Part shown: in pieces, positions 52,158 through 61,089 of the stretch
Layout of the letters: each line of letters starts with the position of its first letter
Position numbering within the stretch: position 1 is the first letter of the stretch
Assembly (NCBI RefSeq): GCF_001411805.1
Contig: NZ_CP007212.1
Coordinates: forward strand, 1-64,000
Direction: 5' to 3'
Source of the DNA: Burkholderia plantarii
Lineage (GTDB): Bacteria; Pseudomonadota; Gammaproteobacteria; Burkholderiales; Burkholderiaceae
Length of the DNA: 64,000 bases
Notes under the pieces: generated by a model
Databases searched by the model: none
Seen by the model: only the letters and a program-made list of their open reading frames with translations
What the model was told of the DNA's origin: nothing
Translations under genes and position numbers: made by a program

Positions 52158-53726
52158 TCAGGCTTGCAGCGGCGTGGGCTCGGACGCGTTGGCCGCCACA
52201 TCGGCCGGCTTCGCGGCCAGCGGAATCCGCACGATGAAGCGCGAGCCGCCTTCGGGCGCGTCGGCATAGAGCACGTCGCCGTCGTGCATCGCGACGATGT
52301 CGTGAACGATCGCGAGACCGAGGCCCGCGCCCGTCTCCACGCCGTTGCCGCTTTGCGCGTCGCCACGGAAGAAGCGCTTGAAGAGGTCCGCCTGCTGGCC
52401 CGGCGGCACGCCCGAACCGTTGTCCTCCACTACGATCTCGCCGGCTTCGCGGCCGTTGTCGAGCATCACCTGCGAAACGTTCACGGTGATCCGCGCGCCC
52501 TCGGGGCGGGCCAGCGGCACGTACTTCAGCGCGTTGTCGAGCAGGTTCGCGATCACCTCGCGCAACAGCACCGGATTGCCGCGCACCACCAGCGGCGGCA
52601 CGCTGGCGAGATCGAAATCGTCGGGCGGCAGCTCGTCGTCGCCGGACTTCGCGCGATTCGCGAGCGATTCGGCGCTGCCCGGATCGTCGCTGGTCTGGAA
52701 GCCGAGATCGACGTGCGCGGTCAGCGCGCGCGGCACCCATTCGGCGCCGGTCTCGAACGCGAGCGCGGCCAGATCGACATCGACGAAGCGCGCGGCCTGT
52801 TCGCCCGGTTCGGCGCGCGCGAGCGACAGCAGCTGGTTCGAGAGCCGCACCGCGCGGTCGGCGGCCGCGCGCAGTTCGTGGACGGCGGCCAGCGTCTGCT
52901 GCGGATCGCGCGCCACGGCGGCGTGTTCGGCATGCAGCTTCACGGCCGTCAGAGGCGTGCGCAACTGGTGCGCGGCATCGGCGATGAACTTGCGCTGCGC
53001 GTCGAGCGCGGTCTTGAGCCGCCCGAGCAGCGCGTTCATCGCGCTCGTCAGCGGCCGGATTTCGAGCGGCACCTCGGTTTCGTCGACGGGTTCGAGCGAG
53101 GTGTGGGTCTGCCGGTTCAGCGAATCGGCCAGGTGCGTGAGCGGCCCCAACTGCTGGTTCACGACGCGCCAGACGATGCCCCAGCCGGCCAGCAGCAGCA
53201 ACAGCAGCGGCATCATGATCGCGACCAGGAACTCGGCCGCGATCTGGTAGCGATGGCGCACCGGCTGCGCCACCTCGACGATCATCGGGTTGCCGTCGTC
53301 GGTCTGCTCCACGCGCACCTGCGCGACACGCACGGCCTGGCCTTCGTAGTCGGCCTCGAACACATACGCGTAATGCATGCGCCGCACGCTCGTGCCCTGC
53401 AGCGGCAGCTTCGGGTCGCCGGCCAGCTCGTGCTCGCCGTCGCTGATCCGGTAGATCAGCTGTTCGGCCGGGTCGGAGAACATCGCCTGCGCGAGCGGCG
53501 GCACCGTGAACGGCGCGTCGGGGCCGGCGATCTGGATCTGCTTCGAGATCGCGGTGGCGAGATCGGCAAGCGATCGATCGATCACGTGCTGCGTGTATTG
53601 CCACGCGAGCCAGTAGGCGATCAGGCCGCTCATCAGCGCGAGCATCGACAGGGGCGCGGCGAGCCGCCGGAGCAGCGAGCGGCGCAGGCTGGTGGCGGCC
53701 GGTTCGGAGGGCATCGCTTCAATCAT
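52158..53726 (-). CDS. Sensor histidine kinase
   Basis: The 522-aa membrane kinase has two membrane helices, the first near residues 25-45 and the second near the middle of the N-terminal half (LVAIMMPLLLLLLAGWGIVW), with a periplasmic domain of the two-component-sensor N-terminal type between them. The H-box is FIADAAHQLRTPLTAVKLH; the ATPase shows LLDNALKYVP, DNGSGVP and GAGLGLAIV. The ATG at 53726 is used; an in-frame ATG at 53714 is close by. Together with the response regulator upstream it forms a QseBC/TctDE-like pair. The signal is unknown. Confidence 0.94.
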   Translation of the reverse strand: MIEAMPSEPAATSLRRSLLRRLAAPLSMLALMSGLIAYWLAWQYTQHVIDRSLADLATAISKQIQIAGPDAPFTVPPLAQAMFSDPAEQLIYRISDGEHELAGDPKLPLQGTSVRRMHYAYVFEADYEGQAVRVAQVRVEQTDDGNPMIVEVAQPVRHRYQIAAEFLVAIMMPLLLLLLAGWGIVWRVVNQQLGPLTHLADSLNRQTHTSLEPVDETEVPLEIRPLTSAMNALLGRLKTALDAQRKFIADAAHQLRTPLTAVKLHAEHAAVARDPQQTLAAVHELRAAADRAVRLSNQLLSLARAEPGEQAARFVDVDLAALAFETGAEWVPRALTAHVDLGFQTSDDPGSAESLANRAKSGDDELPPDDFDLASVPPLVVRGNPVLLREVIANLLDNALKYVPLARPEGARITVNVSQVMLDNGREAGEIVVEDNGSGVPPGQQADLFKRFFRGDAQSGNGVETGAGLGLAIVHDIVAMHDGDVLYADAPEGGSRFIVRIPLAAKPADVAANASEPTPLQA

Positions 53727-53821
53727 CGAAAAAAGCAGCGCCCGGCCGGGGCCGGGCGAGACGTGGAACGTGCGGGCGCGGTGCGCCGTCTGGCGGTGCC
53801 CGGGCGGCGCCGGGCGCGGTC

Positions 53822-54514
53822 TCAGACGCTCGCCGGCTGGCGGATTTCCTGCAGCAGGTAGCCGAAGCCGCGCACCGTGACGATCTCCACGCGGCACTGT
53901 TCGAGCTTCTTGCGCACGCGGTGGACATAGACTTCGATCGCGGTGTCGCCGAGGTCGCCGCCGAAGTGCGTCAGGTGGTCCTGCAACTGCGCCTTGCTGA
54001 CCACGCGGCCATGGCGCAGCAGCAGCATTTCGAGCACGGCGAATTCGCGCGGCGAGAGTTCGAGCGGCTTGTCGTCGTTGAAGATGCGGCGATCGACGCC
54101 CGACAGGCGCACGCCACCGAGTGAGACTTCCGGACGCGGCATGTCGCTGTGCGGGCCGCTGCGGCGCATCACTGCGCGAATGCGTGCCTCGAGCTCGGCC
54201 GGTTCGAACGGCTTCAGCATGTAGTCGTCGGCGCCGGAATTGAGGCCCTGCACGCGGTCGTTGAGCTCGTCGCGCGCCGTCAGCACGATCACCGGGGTGT
54301 GGCGATTCGTCTGACGGAAACGCGACAGCAGCGTCATGCCGTCGATGCCGGGCAGGCCCAGGTCGAGGATCACGAGTTCATGGCGATTCTGCGCGAGCGC
54401 CTGCTCGGCGAAAATGCCGTCGTGGACCATGTCGACGGTGAAGCCTGCTTGTTCGAGGCTGCTCTGGATGCCGCGTGCGATGGGGCGGTCGTCTTCGATG
54501 AGGAGGAGTCGCAT
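53822..54514 (-). CDS. OmpR/PhoB-type response regulator
   Basis: The 230-aa protein has a receiver domain (LLIEDDRPIARGIQSSLEQAGF; phospho-acceptor Asp in VILDLGLPGIDG; conserved Lys near LKPFEPAELEARIRA) and a winged-helix DNA-binding domain (LSPREFAVLEMLLLRHGRVVSKAQL; VYVHRVRKKLEQ; VRGFGYLLQ). It is QseB/TctD-like. It lies upstream of the kinase gene, with 95 bp between. Confidence 0.95.
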   Translation of the reverse strand: MRLLLIEDDRPIARGIQSSLEQAGFTVDMVHDGIFAEQALAQNRHELVILDLGLPGIDGMTLLSRFRQTNRHTPVIVLTARDELNDRVQGLNSGADDYMLKPFEPAELEARIRAVMRRSGPHSDMPRPEVSLGGVRLSGVDRRIFNDDKPLELSPREFAVLEMLLLRHGRVVSKAQLQDHLTHFGGDLGDTAIEVYVHRVRKKLEQCRVEIVTVRGFGYLLQEIRQPASV

Positions 54515-54624
54515 GAGATTCGCTCAAGTACAATGGGTTGGCTGGGACATCACGACGCCGTTTCCAACAGCATGTCGCGTGGCCGACGACAGGCAAGGCG
54601 GCTAGCGAACGAAATTCCAACTAT

Positions 54625-54855
54625 ATGTCCGACATCTCGATCCACGAACTCGAAGCCGCGATCAATTTCTGGCGCGCCCGCTCACCATCGAGCGGCGATG
54701 AACTCAAGCTGTGCGAAGAGGCGAGCGCGCTTTCCAAGCCGTATGCGTTGCTGATTGTACAGCGGCAAAGCGCGCTAAAACTGGAAGGTTTGGACCCCAT
54801 TGCACGTCGTGCCTGGGAGTCTTACGCGCGCCTTAAGAACGGCTTGGAAAGCTGA
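54625..54855 (+). CDS. DUF3717 family protein
   Basis: The 76-aa protein (MSDISIHELEAAINFWRARSPSSGDELKLCEEASALSKPYALLIV) matches the DUF3717 family known from Burkholderia and relatives, of unknown function. It is acidic at the start and helical. It is divergent from the response regulator gene and ends 62 bp before a strong terminator. Confidence 0.85.
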   Translation: MSDISIHELEAAINFWRARSPSSGDELKLCEEASALSKPYALLIVQRQSALKLEGLDPIARRAWESYARLKNGLES

Positions 54856-54917
54856 AGGCTCGCGCCATCAACCAGGTTCTGCATCAAGCAACGTGCGGCG
54901 GTGCTGAAGCGTTGACG

Positions 54918-54950
54918 TGGCCGCGGGTTTGTCCGCGGCCATTTGTTTTG
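54918..54950 (+). terminator. Rho-independent terminator after the DUF3717 gene
   Basis: TGGCCGCGG (54918-54926) pairs with CCGCGGCCA (54933-54941) around a GTTTGT loop, followed by TTTGTTTTG. Confidence 0.88.
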
Positions 54951-55123
54951 CGGTGTGTTACGAGCGTGCGGCGAAACGAGGGCGCGTGATGCGACGCGCG
55001 ACCGGTGGGCCGCCGGAATGAACAGAGGCGGGGAACGCGAACGGGACAGAGGGACGCATCGCGCCGAAGACGCGCGATGCGAAGCCTGCAGGCCGTGGCC
55101 GAGGTGCCCGCGCGGCGTGCGGC

Positions 55124-55435
55124 TCAGCCGAGCTGCGCGTGGGCGTCGCGGCCGACTTCGTCGATGAAGCGCGCGAGCTTGATGTCGCGTTCGGTGAGTC
55201 CGTTCGCGTCGTGCGTGGACAGCGTGATGTCGACGCGGTTGTAGACGTTGAACCACTCGGGATGGTGATCCATTTCCTGAGCCTTGATCGCCACGCGGGT
55301 CATGAAGCCGAACGCCGCGTTGAAATCGGCGAAGCGCAGGCTGCGCTGGATCGCATCGCGGCCGGGCACGGCCGACCAGTGCGGGAGCGTCTCGAGTTGC
55401 GTCTTGCGTTCTTCTGATGTGAGTTTGTGGATCAT
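55124..55435 (-). CDS. phhB: Pterin-4a-carbinolamine dehydratase
   Basis: The 103-aa enzyme recycles the pterin cofactor of phenylalanine hydroxylase. It has the family motif [18 protein letters not shown] with the active-site His pair and a Trp, plus [13 protein letters not shown]. It follows phhA on the same strand after a 113-bp gap, as expected for its partner role. The ATG at 55435 gives [11 protein letters not shown], the usual start. Confidence 0.93.
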   Translation of the reverse strand: MIHKLTSEERKTQLETLPHWSAVPGRDAIQRSLRFADFNAAFGFMTRVAIKAQEMDHHPEWFNVYNRVDITLSTHDANGLTERDIKLARFIDEVGRDAHAQLG

Positions 55436-55548
55436 GGCAGTGCCCTCGTGTGCGGGTGACGCGCGCCCGGCCGCCGTCGCACGAACCTCGCGAAGCGGCG
55501 GCGCGCCATCGACACATTCTTTCATATTTGCCGCGGGACGGCGTTGAT

Positions 55549-56454
55549 TCAGGAGCGGCCGGTGGTGTCGTCGTCGCTGGCCCAGCCTTCGCCGGTGCCG
55601 CGATGCAGGACCCGGTCGCCGGCCAGCACGGCGCCGGCCGGATGCTCGACGAGCCCGGCGAGCCGTCTGGCCAGCGCGCGCGCGTCCACCTTCGCGAGCG
55701 CGAACAGCTGCTCGAAATCGTCGATCACGAAATAGGTCTTCTGGAACGTGTCGATGCGATAGGCGGTGCGCATCACGCGGTCGAGATCGAAGCCGATCCG
55801 GTTCGGTGCGTCGCTCTCGAGGCTGTAGACCGATTCGCCGCGGCTCGACACGATGCCGGCGCCGTAGATGCGCAGCTGGTCAGGGTCGTGCCGGCTGCGG
55901 ATCAGGCCGAATTCCACCGTGTACCAGTAGAGCCGGCCCAACAGCGACAGCGCGAACGGATCGTCGGACACGGCGAGCGCGGCCTGGCCGTAGGCATGCA
56001 TGTAGTCGGCGAACACCGGATCGATCAGCAGCGGCACGTGGCCGAACAGGTCGTGGAAGCAGTCCGGCTCCTGCAGGTAGTCGAGCTGGTCCGGGCGGCG
56101 CATCCACCAGGTGACGGGGAAGCGGCGATTCGCAAGGTGTGCGAAGAATACGTCGCCGGGCACGAGCCCCGGCACCGCGACGATCTCCCAGCCGGTGGCC
56201 GGCTTGAGCTGCCGGTTCACGTCCTCGAACGACGGCACGCGGTCGGCCGGCAGCGTGAGGCGCTTCATGCCGGTCACGAACGCGTCGGCCGCGCGGCCCT
56301 CGAGCAGCGCCGTCTGCCGCGCGTAGAGCTGCGACCAGACCGCGTGATCGACGCGCGTATAGCGCTCGAGCGGCTGATCGATGGTGAAATCCGGGCGGGT
56401 CTCGAGACCCGCGTCGAACTGCTCCTGCAGCATCGCGGTGACGACGGTGGACAT
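55549..56454 (-). CDS. phhA: Phenylalanine 4-monooxygenase
   Basis: This iron- and pterin-dependent enzyme converts phenylalanine to tyrosine. The 301-aa protein has the iron ligands in [13 protein letters not shown] (H134, H139) and in YTVEFGLI (E181), together with [32 protein letters not shown]. The ATG at 56454 gives [16 protein letters not shown], close to the expected bacterial start. It is divergent from an Lrp-type regulator gene, with a small inverted repeat between them. Confidence 0.95.
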   Translation of the reverse strand: MSTVVTAMLQEQFDAGLETRPDFTIDQPLERYTRVDHAVWSQLYARQTALLEGRAADAFVTGMKRLTLPADRVPSFEDVNRQLKPATGWEIVAVPGLVPGDVFFAHLANRRFPVTWWMRRPDQLDYLQEPDCFHDLFGHVPLLIDPVFADYMHAYGQAALAVSDDPFALSLLGRLYWYTVEFGLIRSRHDPDQLRIYGAGIVSSRGESVYSLESDAPNRIGFDLDRVMRTAYRIDTFQKTYFVIDDFEQLFALAKVDARALARRLAGLVEHPAGAVLAGDRVLHRGTGEGWASDDDTTGRS

Positions 56455-56547
56455 GGCTGGCTCTGAATGGCTGCGGTGACGATGCATGCCAGTGTAGAGC
56501 GGGTAACGCGCGGGAAGGGCGCAATTTCGACGTTGGAAACCCGTTTA

Positions 56548-56564
56548 ATGCGATAATCTCGCAT
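56548..56564. promoter_or_regulatory. Inverted repeat between phhA and the Lrp-type gene
   Basis: ATGCGA (56548-56553), TAATC, TCGCAT (56559-56564): a perfect 6-bp inverted repeat with 5-nt spacer in the divergent promoter region, of a size expected for an Lrp/AsnC operator. It lies 30 bp before the regulator start codon. Confidence 0.6.
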
Positions 56565-56593
56565 CAACGAATAAAATCACGCGGAGAATCTTC

Positions 56594-57085
56594 ATGTTGG
56601 AACTCGACCACTTCGATCTGGCGCTGCTCGACGTGCTGCAGCGCTTCGGACGCGCGACCCACCAGCAGCTCGGCGAGCAGGTGCCGCTGTCGCCGTCGCA
56701 GATCGGCCGGCGCCTGCAGCGGCTCGAGGCGGCCGGCGTGATCGACGGCTATCGCGTGGTGCTGCGCCCGGAGCGGCTCGGGCTCGGCGTGACCGCGTTC
56801 ACGAGCCTGAAGCTCAAGCACCACGGCGATTCGATCATCGAGCAGTTCCAGCAGCAGATCGACGTGCTGGCCGAAGTGCTCGAATGTCATGCGGTGGTGG
56901 GCGACGCCGACTACCTGCTGCGGATCGTGGCGCCGGACCTGAACGCGCTGTCGTCGTTCGTGATGAAGAAGCTGATGCGCGTGCCCGGCGTGGACAGCGT
57001 GCGCTCGAACATCGTGCTGACGACCTTCAAGCGCAACGGCCCGCTGCCGCTGTCGCATCTGGAGCCGGGGGCGGCGCCGGCCTGA
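56594..57085 (+). CDS. Lrp/AsnC-family transcriptional regulator, probable regulator of phhA
   Basis: The 163-aa protein has an N-terminal helix-turn-helix (LLDVLQRFGRATHQQLGEQVPLSPSQIGRRLQRLEAAGVI) and a C-terminal RAM effector domain (VLECHAVVGDADYLLRIVAPDLNALSSFVMKKL, PGVDSVRSNIVLTTFK). It is divergent from phhA and likely responds to an amino acid such as phenylalanine; this is inferred from position. Confidence 0.93.
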   Translation: MLELDHFDLALLDVLQRFGRATHQQLGEQVPLSPSQIGRRLQRLEAAGVIDGYRVVLRPERLGLGVTAFTSLKLKHHGDSIIEQFQQQIDVLAEVLECHAVVGDADYLLRIVAPDLNALSSFVMKKLMRVPGVDSVRSNIVLTTFKRNGPLPLSHLEPGAAPA

Positions 57086-57150
57086 GCGGAGCCCGGCCGG
57101 CGCCCCGGGGTGGACGATGCGATTCCTTCCCCCGCGCCTGGCCAGGCGGC

Positions 57151-57678
57151 TCAGGCGGCCGTCGGCTCCTGCGCGAGCAGGTCGACGTAGGCCACCGCGA
57201 CCAGATCCTCGCCCGCCACGCCGAGCTTCGCGAATACCTCGTGCGCCTCGGCCTCGCCCCCCGCTTCGTCGTCGTCCTCGGCCAGCACCACCTCGAGTTC
57301 GACGAAATCGCCGAGCCCGTCCACGCGGTCCAGATGGATGCGCGTGCGGCCGGCCAGATAGACGTGGCGCTCCTTCGTGACGATGCCGCGCGTGGTCAGC
57401 GCGGTGGCGAGCAGCGCATGCATCGCATCCGGGTTCGTCACCGGGCTGCGCGTGTAGTACGACGCCTTCGGGCCGTCGCGATCGTCGCGCTGGTAGAAGA
57501 TCAGTTCGGCCGGCGTGCCGTCCTCGAAGCGGCGCAGCTTGAGGCGGCCGCGCGGCACGTCATAAAAGAAATCCTGCTGACGATAAAAGAGCGGTTCCTC
57601 CGTGGCGAGCGATGCCGCCTTGTCGCGCAGGCCGTCAAAGTCGCGGGCGCGAGCCTTGATCTCGATGTTGCGTGCCAT
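57151..57678 (-). CDS. CYTH-domain protein (class IV adenylate cyclase/thiamine triphosphatase-like)
   Basis: The 175-aa protein is a single CYTH domain: MARNIEIKARARDF (E6 and K8 of the ExExK region), RGRLKLRRF, AELIFYQRDDRDGPKASYY, RIHLDRVDGLGDFVELEVVL. Such proteins bind triphosphates and metals and act as adenylate cyclase or triphosphatase; which applies cannot be told here. The ATG at 57678 follows GAGGAGAACGG. Confidence 0.9.
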   Translation of the reverse strand: MARNIEIKARARDFDGLRDKAASLATEEPLFYRQQDFFYDVPRGRLKLRRFEDGTPAELIFYQRDDRDGPKASYYTRSPVTNPDAMHALLATALTTRGIVTKERHVYLAGRTRIHLDRVDGLGDFVELEVVLAEDDDEAGGEAEAHEVFAKLGVAGEDLVAVAYVDLLAQEPTAA

Positions 57679-57902
57679 GCCGTTCTCCTCAGTCTTGGCG
57701 ATGCGAAATCGCTTGGGTTGGGTCAGCCAATCTAGCAAAAACCCGGCGACCGTGGCGTGACGCGCGCGCCTCGCTTCGCACGGCGCCGCGGTGCCGGCCG
57801 CATGCCGTGCGGTGACCGTGCGCGAAACGCCGGGTTCACCGTCGAAAAACGTCCCTCCTGTTGATAAGCCCGCGCAGGCGCGGCCGGGGCCGCATGCCGG
57901 CG

Positions 57903-58802
57903 TCAGGCGGCCCACTGCGCCTCGACGAGCCGCAGCGCGGCCGCGATCGCAGGCTCCTCGCGGCGCGCGGCCAGCGTGACGAAGGTCAGCTCGGTCGGCA
58001 CCGTGACCGGCTCGACGATCACGAGCGCATGCGCGTGCGCCTCGCGTAGCGCGATCGAATCGCGCGCCAGCGTGAGCCCGACGCCGGACTTCACGAGATC
58101 GAGCATCGACGGTTCCTGATCGACCTCGGCGACCTTCACCGGCTGCACGCCGGCTTCGGCGAAGCGCCGAGACAGCAGCCGGTGATGCGCCGAGGAGGGT
58201 GGCGTCCAGATCCACGGCAGCGCCGCCAGCGCGCGCCAGTCGCGGGCGCGCTGCACGCGTTCCTTCCAGCCGGCCGGCGCGAGCACGCGATACTGGTAGC
58301 GGGTGAGCGTGCGAGTGTGGAACAGCGCACCGTGGTGTGGATCGTCGTCGTCGGGGCGGCCGATCGAATAACCGACGTCGAGTTCGTGCGCGCGGATCGC
58401 GTCGCGCACCCAGCCGGACATGCCGTGTCGCAGTTCCGTTTCGAGCCGCGGATGGGTTTCGACGAGCTGCCTGAGAAAGCCGCCGAGCCGCAGAAATTCG
58501 GGATCGAGTACCGTGCCGATCCGCAGCCGGCCCCGCACTTCCTGGCGCAGCGCGCTGGCCGCGCGAAGCACCTCGCCGGCCGCCGACAACGCGCGCTCGG
58601 CGTGCGGCAGCAGCGCCTGCCCGTCGCGCGTCAGCACGAGGCCGCGCGACGTGCGCGCGAACAGCACCACGCCGAGCACCTGCTGCAGATGCTTGATCTG
58701 CAGGCTGACCGCGGGCTGCGTGAGGCAGAGCTGCGCGGCGGCGCGCGTCAGGTTGCCTTCGCGGGCCACCGCGGCGAAGGCGCGGAGCAGGATCAGATCC
58801 AT
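57903..58802 (-). CDS. LysR-type transcriptional regulator
   Basis: The 299-aa protein has a LysR helix-turn-helix (MDLILLRAFAAVAREGNLTRAAAQLCLTQPAVSLQIKHLQQVLG) and an effector domain. The ATG at 58802 gives the usual LysR start; an earlier in-frame ATG at 58847 has no better ribosome site. It is divergent from a GMC oxidoreductase gene, its likely target. Confidence 0.92.
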   Translation of the reverse strand: MDLILLRAFAAVAREGNLTRAAAQLCLTQPAVSLQIKHLQQVLGVVLFARTSRGLVLTRDGQALLPHAERALSAAGEVLRAASALRQEVRGRLRIGTVLDPEFLRLGGFLRQLVETHPRLETELRHGMSGWVRDAIRAHELDVGYSIGRPDDDDPHHGALFHTRTLTRYQYRVLAPAGWKERVQRARDWRALAALPWIWTPPSSAHHRLLSRRFAEAGVQPVKVAEVDQEPSMLDLVKSGVGLTLARDSIALREAHAHALVIVEPVTVPTELTFVTLAARREEPAIAAALRLVEAQWAA

Positions 58803-58972
58803 CGAGCAATATTTGCCGGGCTTATGATGCGGTTGAGCATAACTCATTGGATCGCGAGCGCGCGGCACGAGTACGCTTCGATTCCATACTGGCCGGGCGG
58901 CGCGTCCCGGTCCGACCATAACCGGACATAGCCCGGCCACCGATGCCGGGACGACATGGAAGGAGACGAATC

Positions 58973-60697
58973 GTGACATCCGAACGCACGCTCGAGGGCG
59001 AATTCGATTATGTGATCGTCGGCGCGGGCACCGCGGGCTGCTTGCTCGCGAACCGCCTCAGCGAAGATCCCGAGGTCTCGGTGCTGCTGCTCGAGGCGGG
59101 CGGCAAGGACGACTATCACTGGATCCATATCCCCGTCGGCTATCTCTACTGCATCGGCAACCCGCGCACCGACTGGCTCTACAAGACGCAGCCCGAGGCG
59201 GCGCTGAACGGACGCGCGCTGTCGTATCCGCGCGGGCGCGTGCTGGGCGGCTCGTCGTCGATCAACGGCATGATCTACATGCGCGGCCAGCGCGAGGACT
59301 ACGACGGCTGGGCCGAGCTGACCGGCGACGCCGGCTGGGCGTGGGACGCCGTGCTGCCGGTGTTCAGGCGCAGCGAGGACCACCACGGCGGCGGCAACGA
59401 CGCGCACGGCGCCGGCGGCGAGTGGCGCGTGGAGCAGCAGCGGCTGCGCTGGAAGATCCTCGACGCGTTCGCCGAGGCCGTGCAGCAGAGCGGCATCCCG
59501 GCCACCGACGATTTCAATCGCGGCGACAACAGCGGGGTCGGCTATTTCGAGGTGAACCAGAAGCGCGGCGTGCGCTGGAACGCGGCCAAGGCGTTCCTGC
59601 GCCCGGCGCTGTCGCGCACGAACCTGACCATCATCACGGGCGCGCAGGTCGAGCGGCTTGCGTTCGACGGCGCGCGCTGCGCCGGCGTCGAGTATCGCGG
59701 CGGCGGCCAGCCGTTCGTCGCGCGGGCGCGCGGCGAGGTGATCGTCGCGGCCGGCGCCGTCAATTCGCCGGCGCTGCTGGAACTGTCCGGGATCGGCGAC
59801 GCGGCGCGGCTGCGCGCGCTCGGCATCGAGGTGGTGCGCGACCTGCCCGGCGTGGGCGAGAACCTGCAGGACCACCTGCAGCTGCGCACGGCGTTTCGCG
59901 TGGCCGGCGTGCGGACCCTGAACACGCTGTCCGCGCACTGGTGGGGCAAGCTCTGGATCGGCGCCGAATACCTGCTGCGACAGAGCGGGCCGATGTCGAT
60001 GGCGCCGTCGCAGCTCGGCGTGTTCACGAAGTCCGATCCGCACGATCCGTCGATCACGCGCGCCGATCTCGAATACCACGTGCAGCCGCTCTCGCTCGAT
60101 CGCTTCGGCGAACCGCTGCACCGCTACGATGCGTTCACGGCCTCGGTCTGCAACCTGCGGCCGACCTCGCGCGGCAGCATCCACATCGATTCGCCCGATC
60201 CGTTCGCGGCGCCGCGCATCGCGCCGAACTATCTCGCCACCGAGGCGGACCGGCGCGTGGCCGCCAACGCGCTGCGCCTGACGCGGCGCATCGCGGCCGC
60301 GCCCGCGCTCGCGCGCTACCGGCCCGACGAGGTGCTGCCGGGGCACCGTTATCAGACCGACGAGGAACTGGCGATCGCGGCCGGCGCGGTCGGCACCACG
60401 ATCTTCCATCCGGTCGGCACCTGCCGGATGGGGCGCGCCGACGATGCGCTCGCCGTGCTCGACAGCCGGCTGCGCGTGCGCGGCGTCGACGGCCTGCGGG
60501 TCGTCGACGCCTCGGTGATGCCGACCATCACCTCGGGCAACACGAACTCGCCGACGCTGATGATCGCCGAGCGCGCGAGCGAGATGATTCGCGCCGACCG
60601 GCGCGCGGGGCAGGGGCGGCCCGACGCCGTGATCGCGCCAGCCGCGCAGGCTCGTACCGATGCGCCGTCGCGCAGCAACGATACGGCCGCGGCCTGA
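58973..60697 (+). CDS. GMC-family FAD oxidoreductase (choline dehydrogenase-like)
   Basis: The 574-aa protein has the FAD-binding motif FDYVIVGAGTAGCLLANRLS, the GMC signatures (RGRVLGGSSSINGMIYMRGQ; GAVNSPALLELSGIGD) and the active-site region TTIFHPVGTCRMG with the conserved His. It oxidises an alcohol; choline or a simple alcohol is possible, but the substrate is not readable. The GTG at 58973 is chosen because AAGGAG sits just before it; an ATG at 58943 has no such site. A divergent LysR gene lies upstream. Confidence 0.93.
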   Translation: MTSERTLEGEFDYVIVGAGTAGCLLANRLSEDPEVSVLLLEAGGKDDYHWIHIPVGYLYCIGNPRTDWLYKTQPEAALNGRALSYPRGRVLGGSSSINGMIYMRGQREDYDGWAELTGDAGWAWDAVLPVFRRSEDHHGGGNDAHGAGGEWRVEQQRLRWKILDAFAEAVQQSGIPATDDFNRGDNSGVGYFEVNQKRGVRWNAAKAFLRPALSRTNLTIITGAQVERLAFDGARCAGVEYRGGGQPFVARARGEVIVAAGAVNSPALLELSGIGDAARLRALGIEVVRDLPGVGENLQDHLQLRTAFRVAGVRTLNTLSAHWWGKLWIGAEYLLRQSGPMSMAPSQLGVFTKSDPHDPSITRADLEYHVQPLSLDRFGEPLHRYDAFTASVCNLRPTSRGSIHIDSPDPFAAPRIAPNYLATEADRRVAANALRLTRRIAAAPALARYRPDEVLPGHRYQTDEELAIAAGAVGTTIFHPVGTCRMGRADDALAVLDSRLRVRGVDGLRVVDASVMPTITSGNTNSPTLMIAERASEMIRADRRAGQGRPDAVIAPAAQARTDAPSRSNDTAAA

Positions 60698-60753
60698 CCC
60701 AACGCGCGTCCTGCTCCAGGTCGATTCGCATCGCGCACCCGCGCGACGACGGA

Positions 60754-60798
60754 GCGCGTGATGCGCTGCCGGGGACACGCGTCCCCTGCGTCACGCGC
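60754..60798. repeat. Two-part hairpin downstream of the GMC gene
   Basis: GCGCGTGA (60754-60761) pairs with TCACGCGC (60791-60798) and encloses GGGGAC/GTCCCC (60771-60776 with 60781-60786). No T tail follows. It is one of two hairpins in the 392-bp gap 60698-61089, which holds no gene. Confidence 0.6.
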
Positions 60799-60959
60799 GC
60801 GTCGGTACGAACCCTGATGGACGGCATGCGGGGAACGCAAATCGCTTCGCATGCCTAAGCCAGATCGCCGCGTGCCCGCGTTCGCGGCGCGCGGAGTCTC
60901 AGTGCAAATCCCGATGAATGCACTGCATCAACGGCGCGACAATGCGCGCAGCAGGCAGC

Positions 60960-60991
60960 GTGCGCCGTTCGATCCGGATCGAACGGCGCAC
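60960..60991. repeat. Perfect 32-bp palindrome about 100 bp upstream of livG
   Basis: Two 16-bp halves (60960-60975 and 60976-60991) are exact reverse complements with no spacer; the left half is GTGCGCCGTTCGATCC. There is no T run after it, so a simple terminator is unlikely. It could be an operator for a symmetric regulator or a cruciform-prone site. Confidence 0.8.
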
Positions 60992-61089
60992 CGGCATCGA
61001 GCTCGGCGGCAACCCTCATTCGACGGAGGGAATCGCGGCCGCTCGCGCGAGATTTTTGGTGTTGCGCGTCACATCGGATGGAAGCGGGC

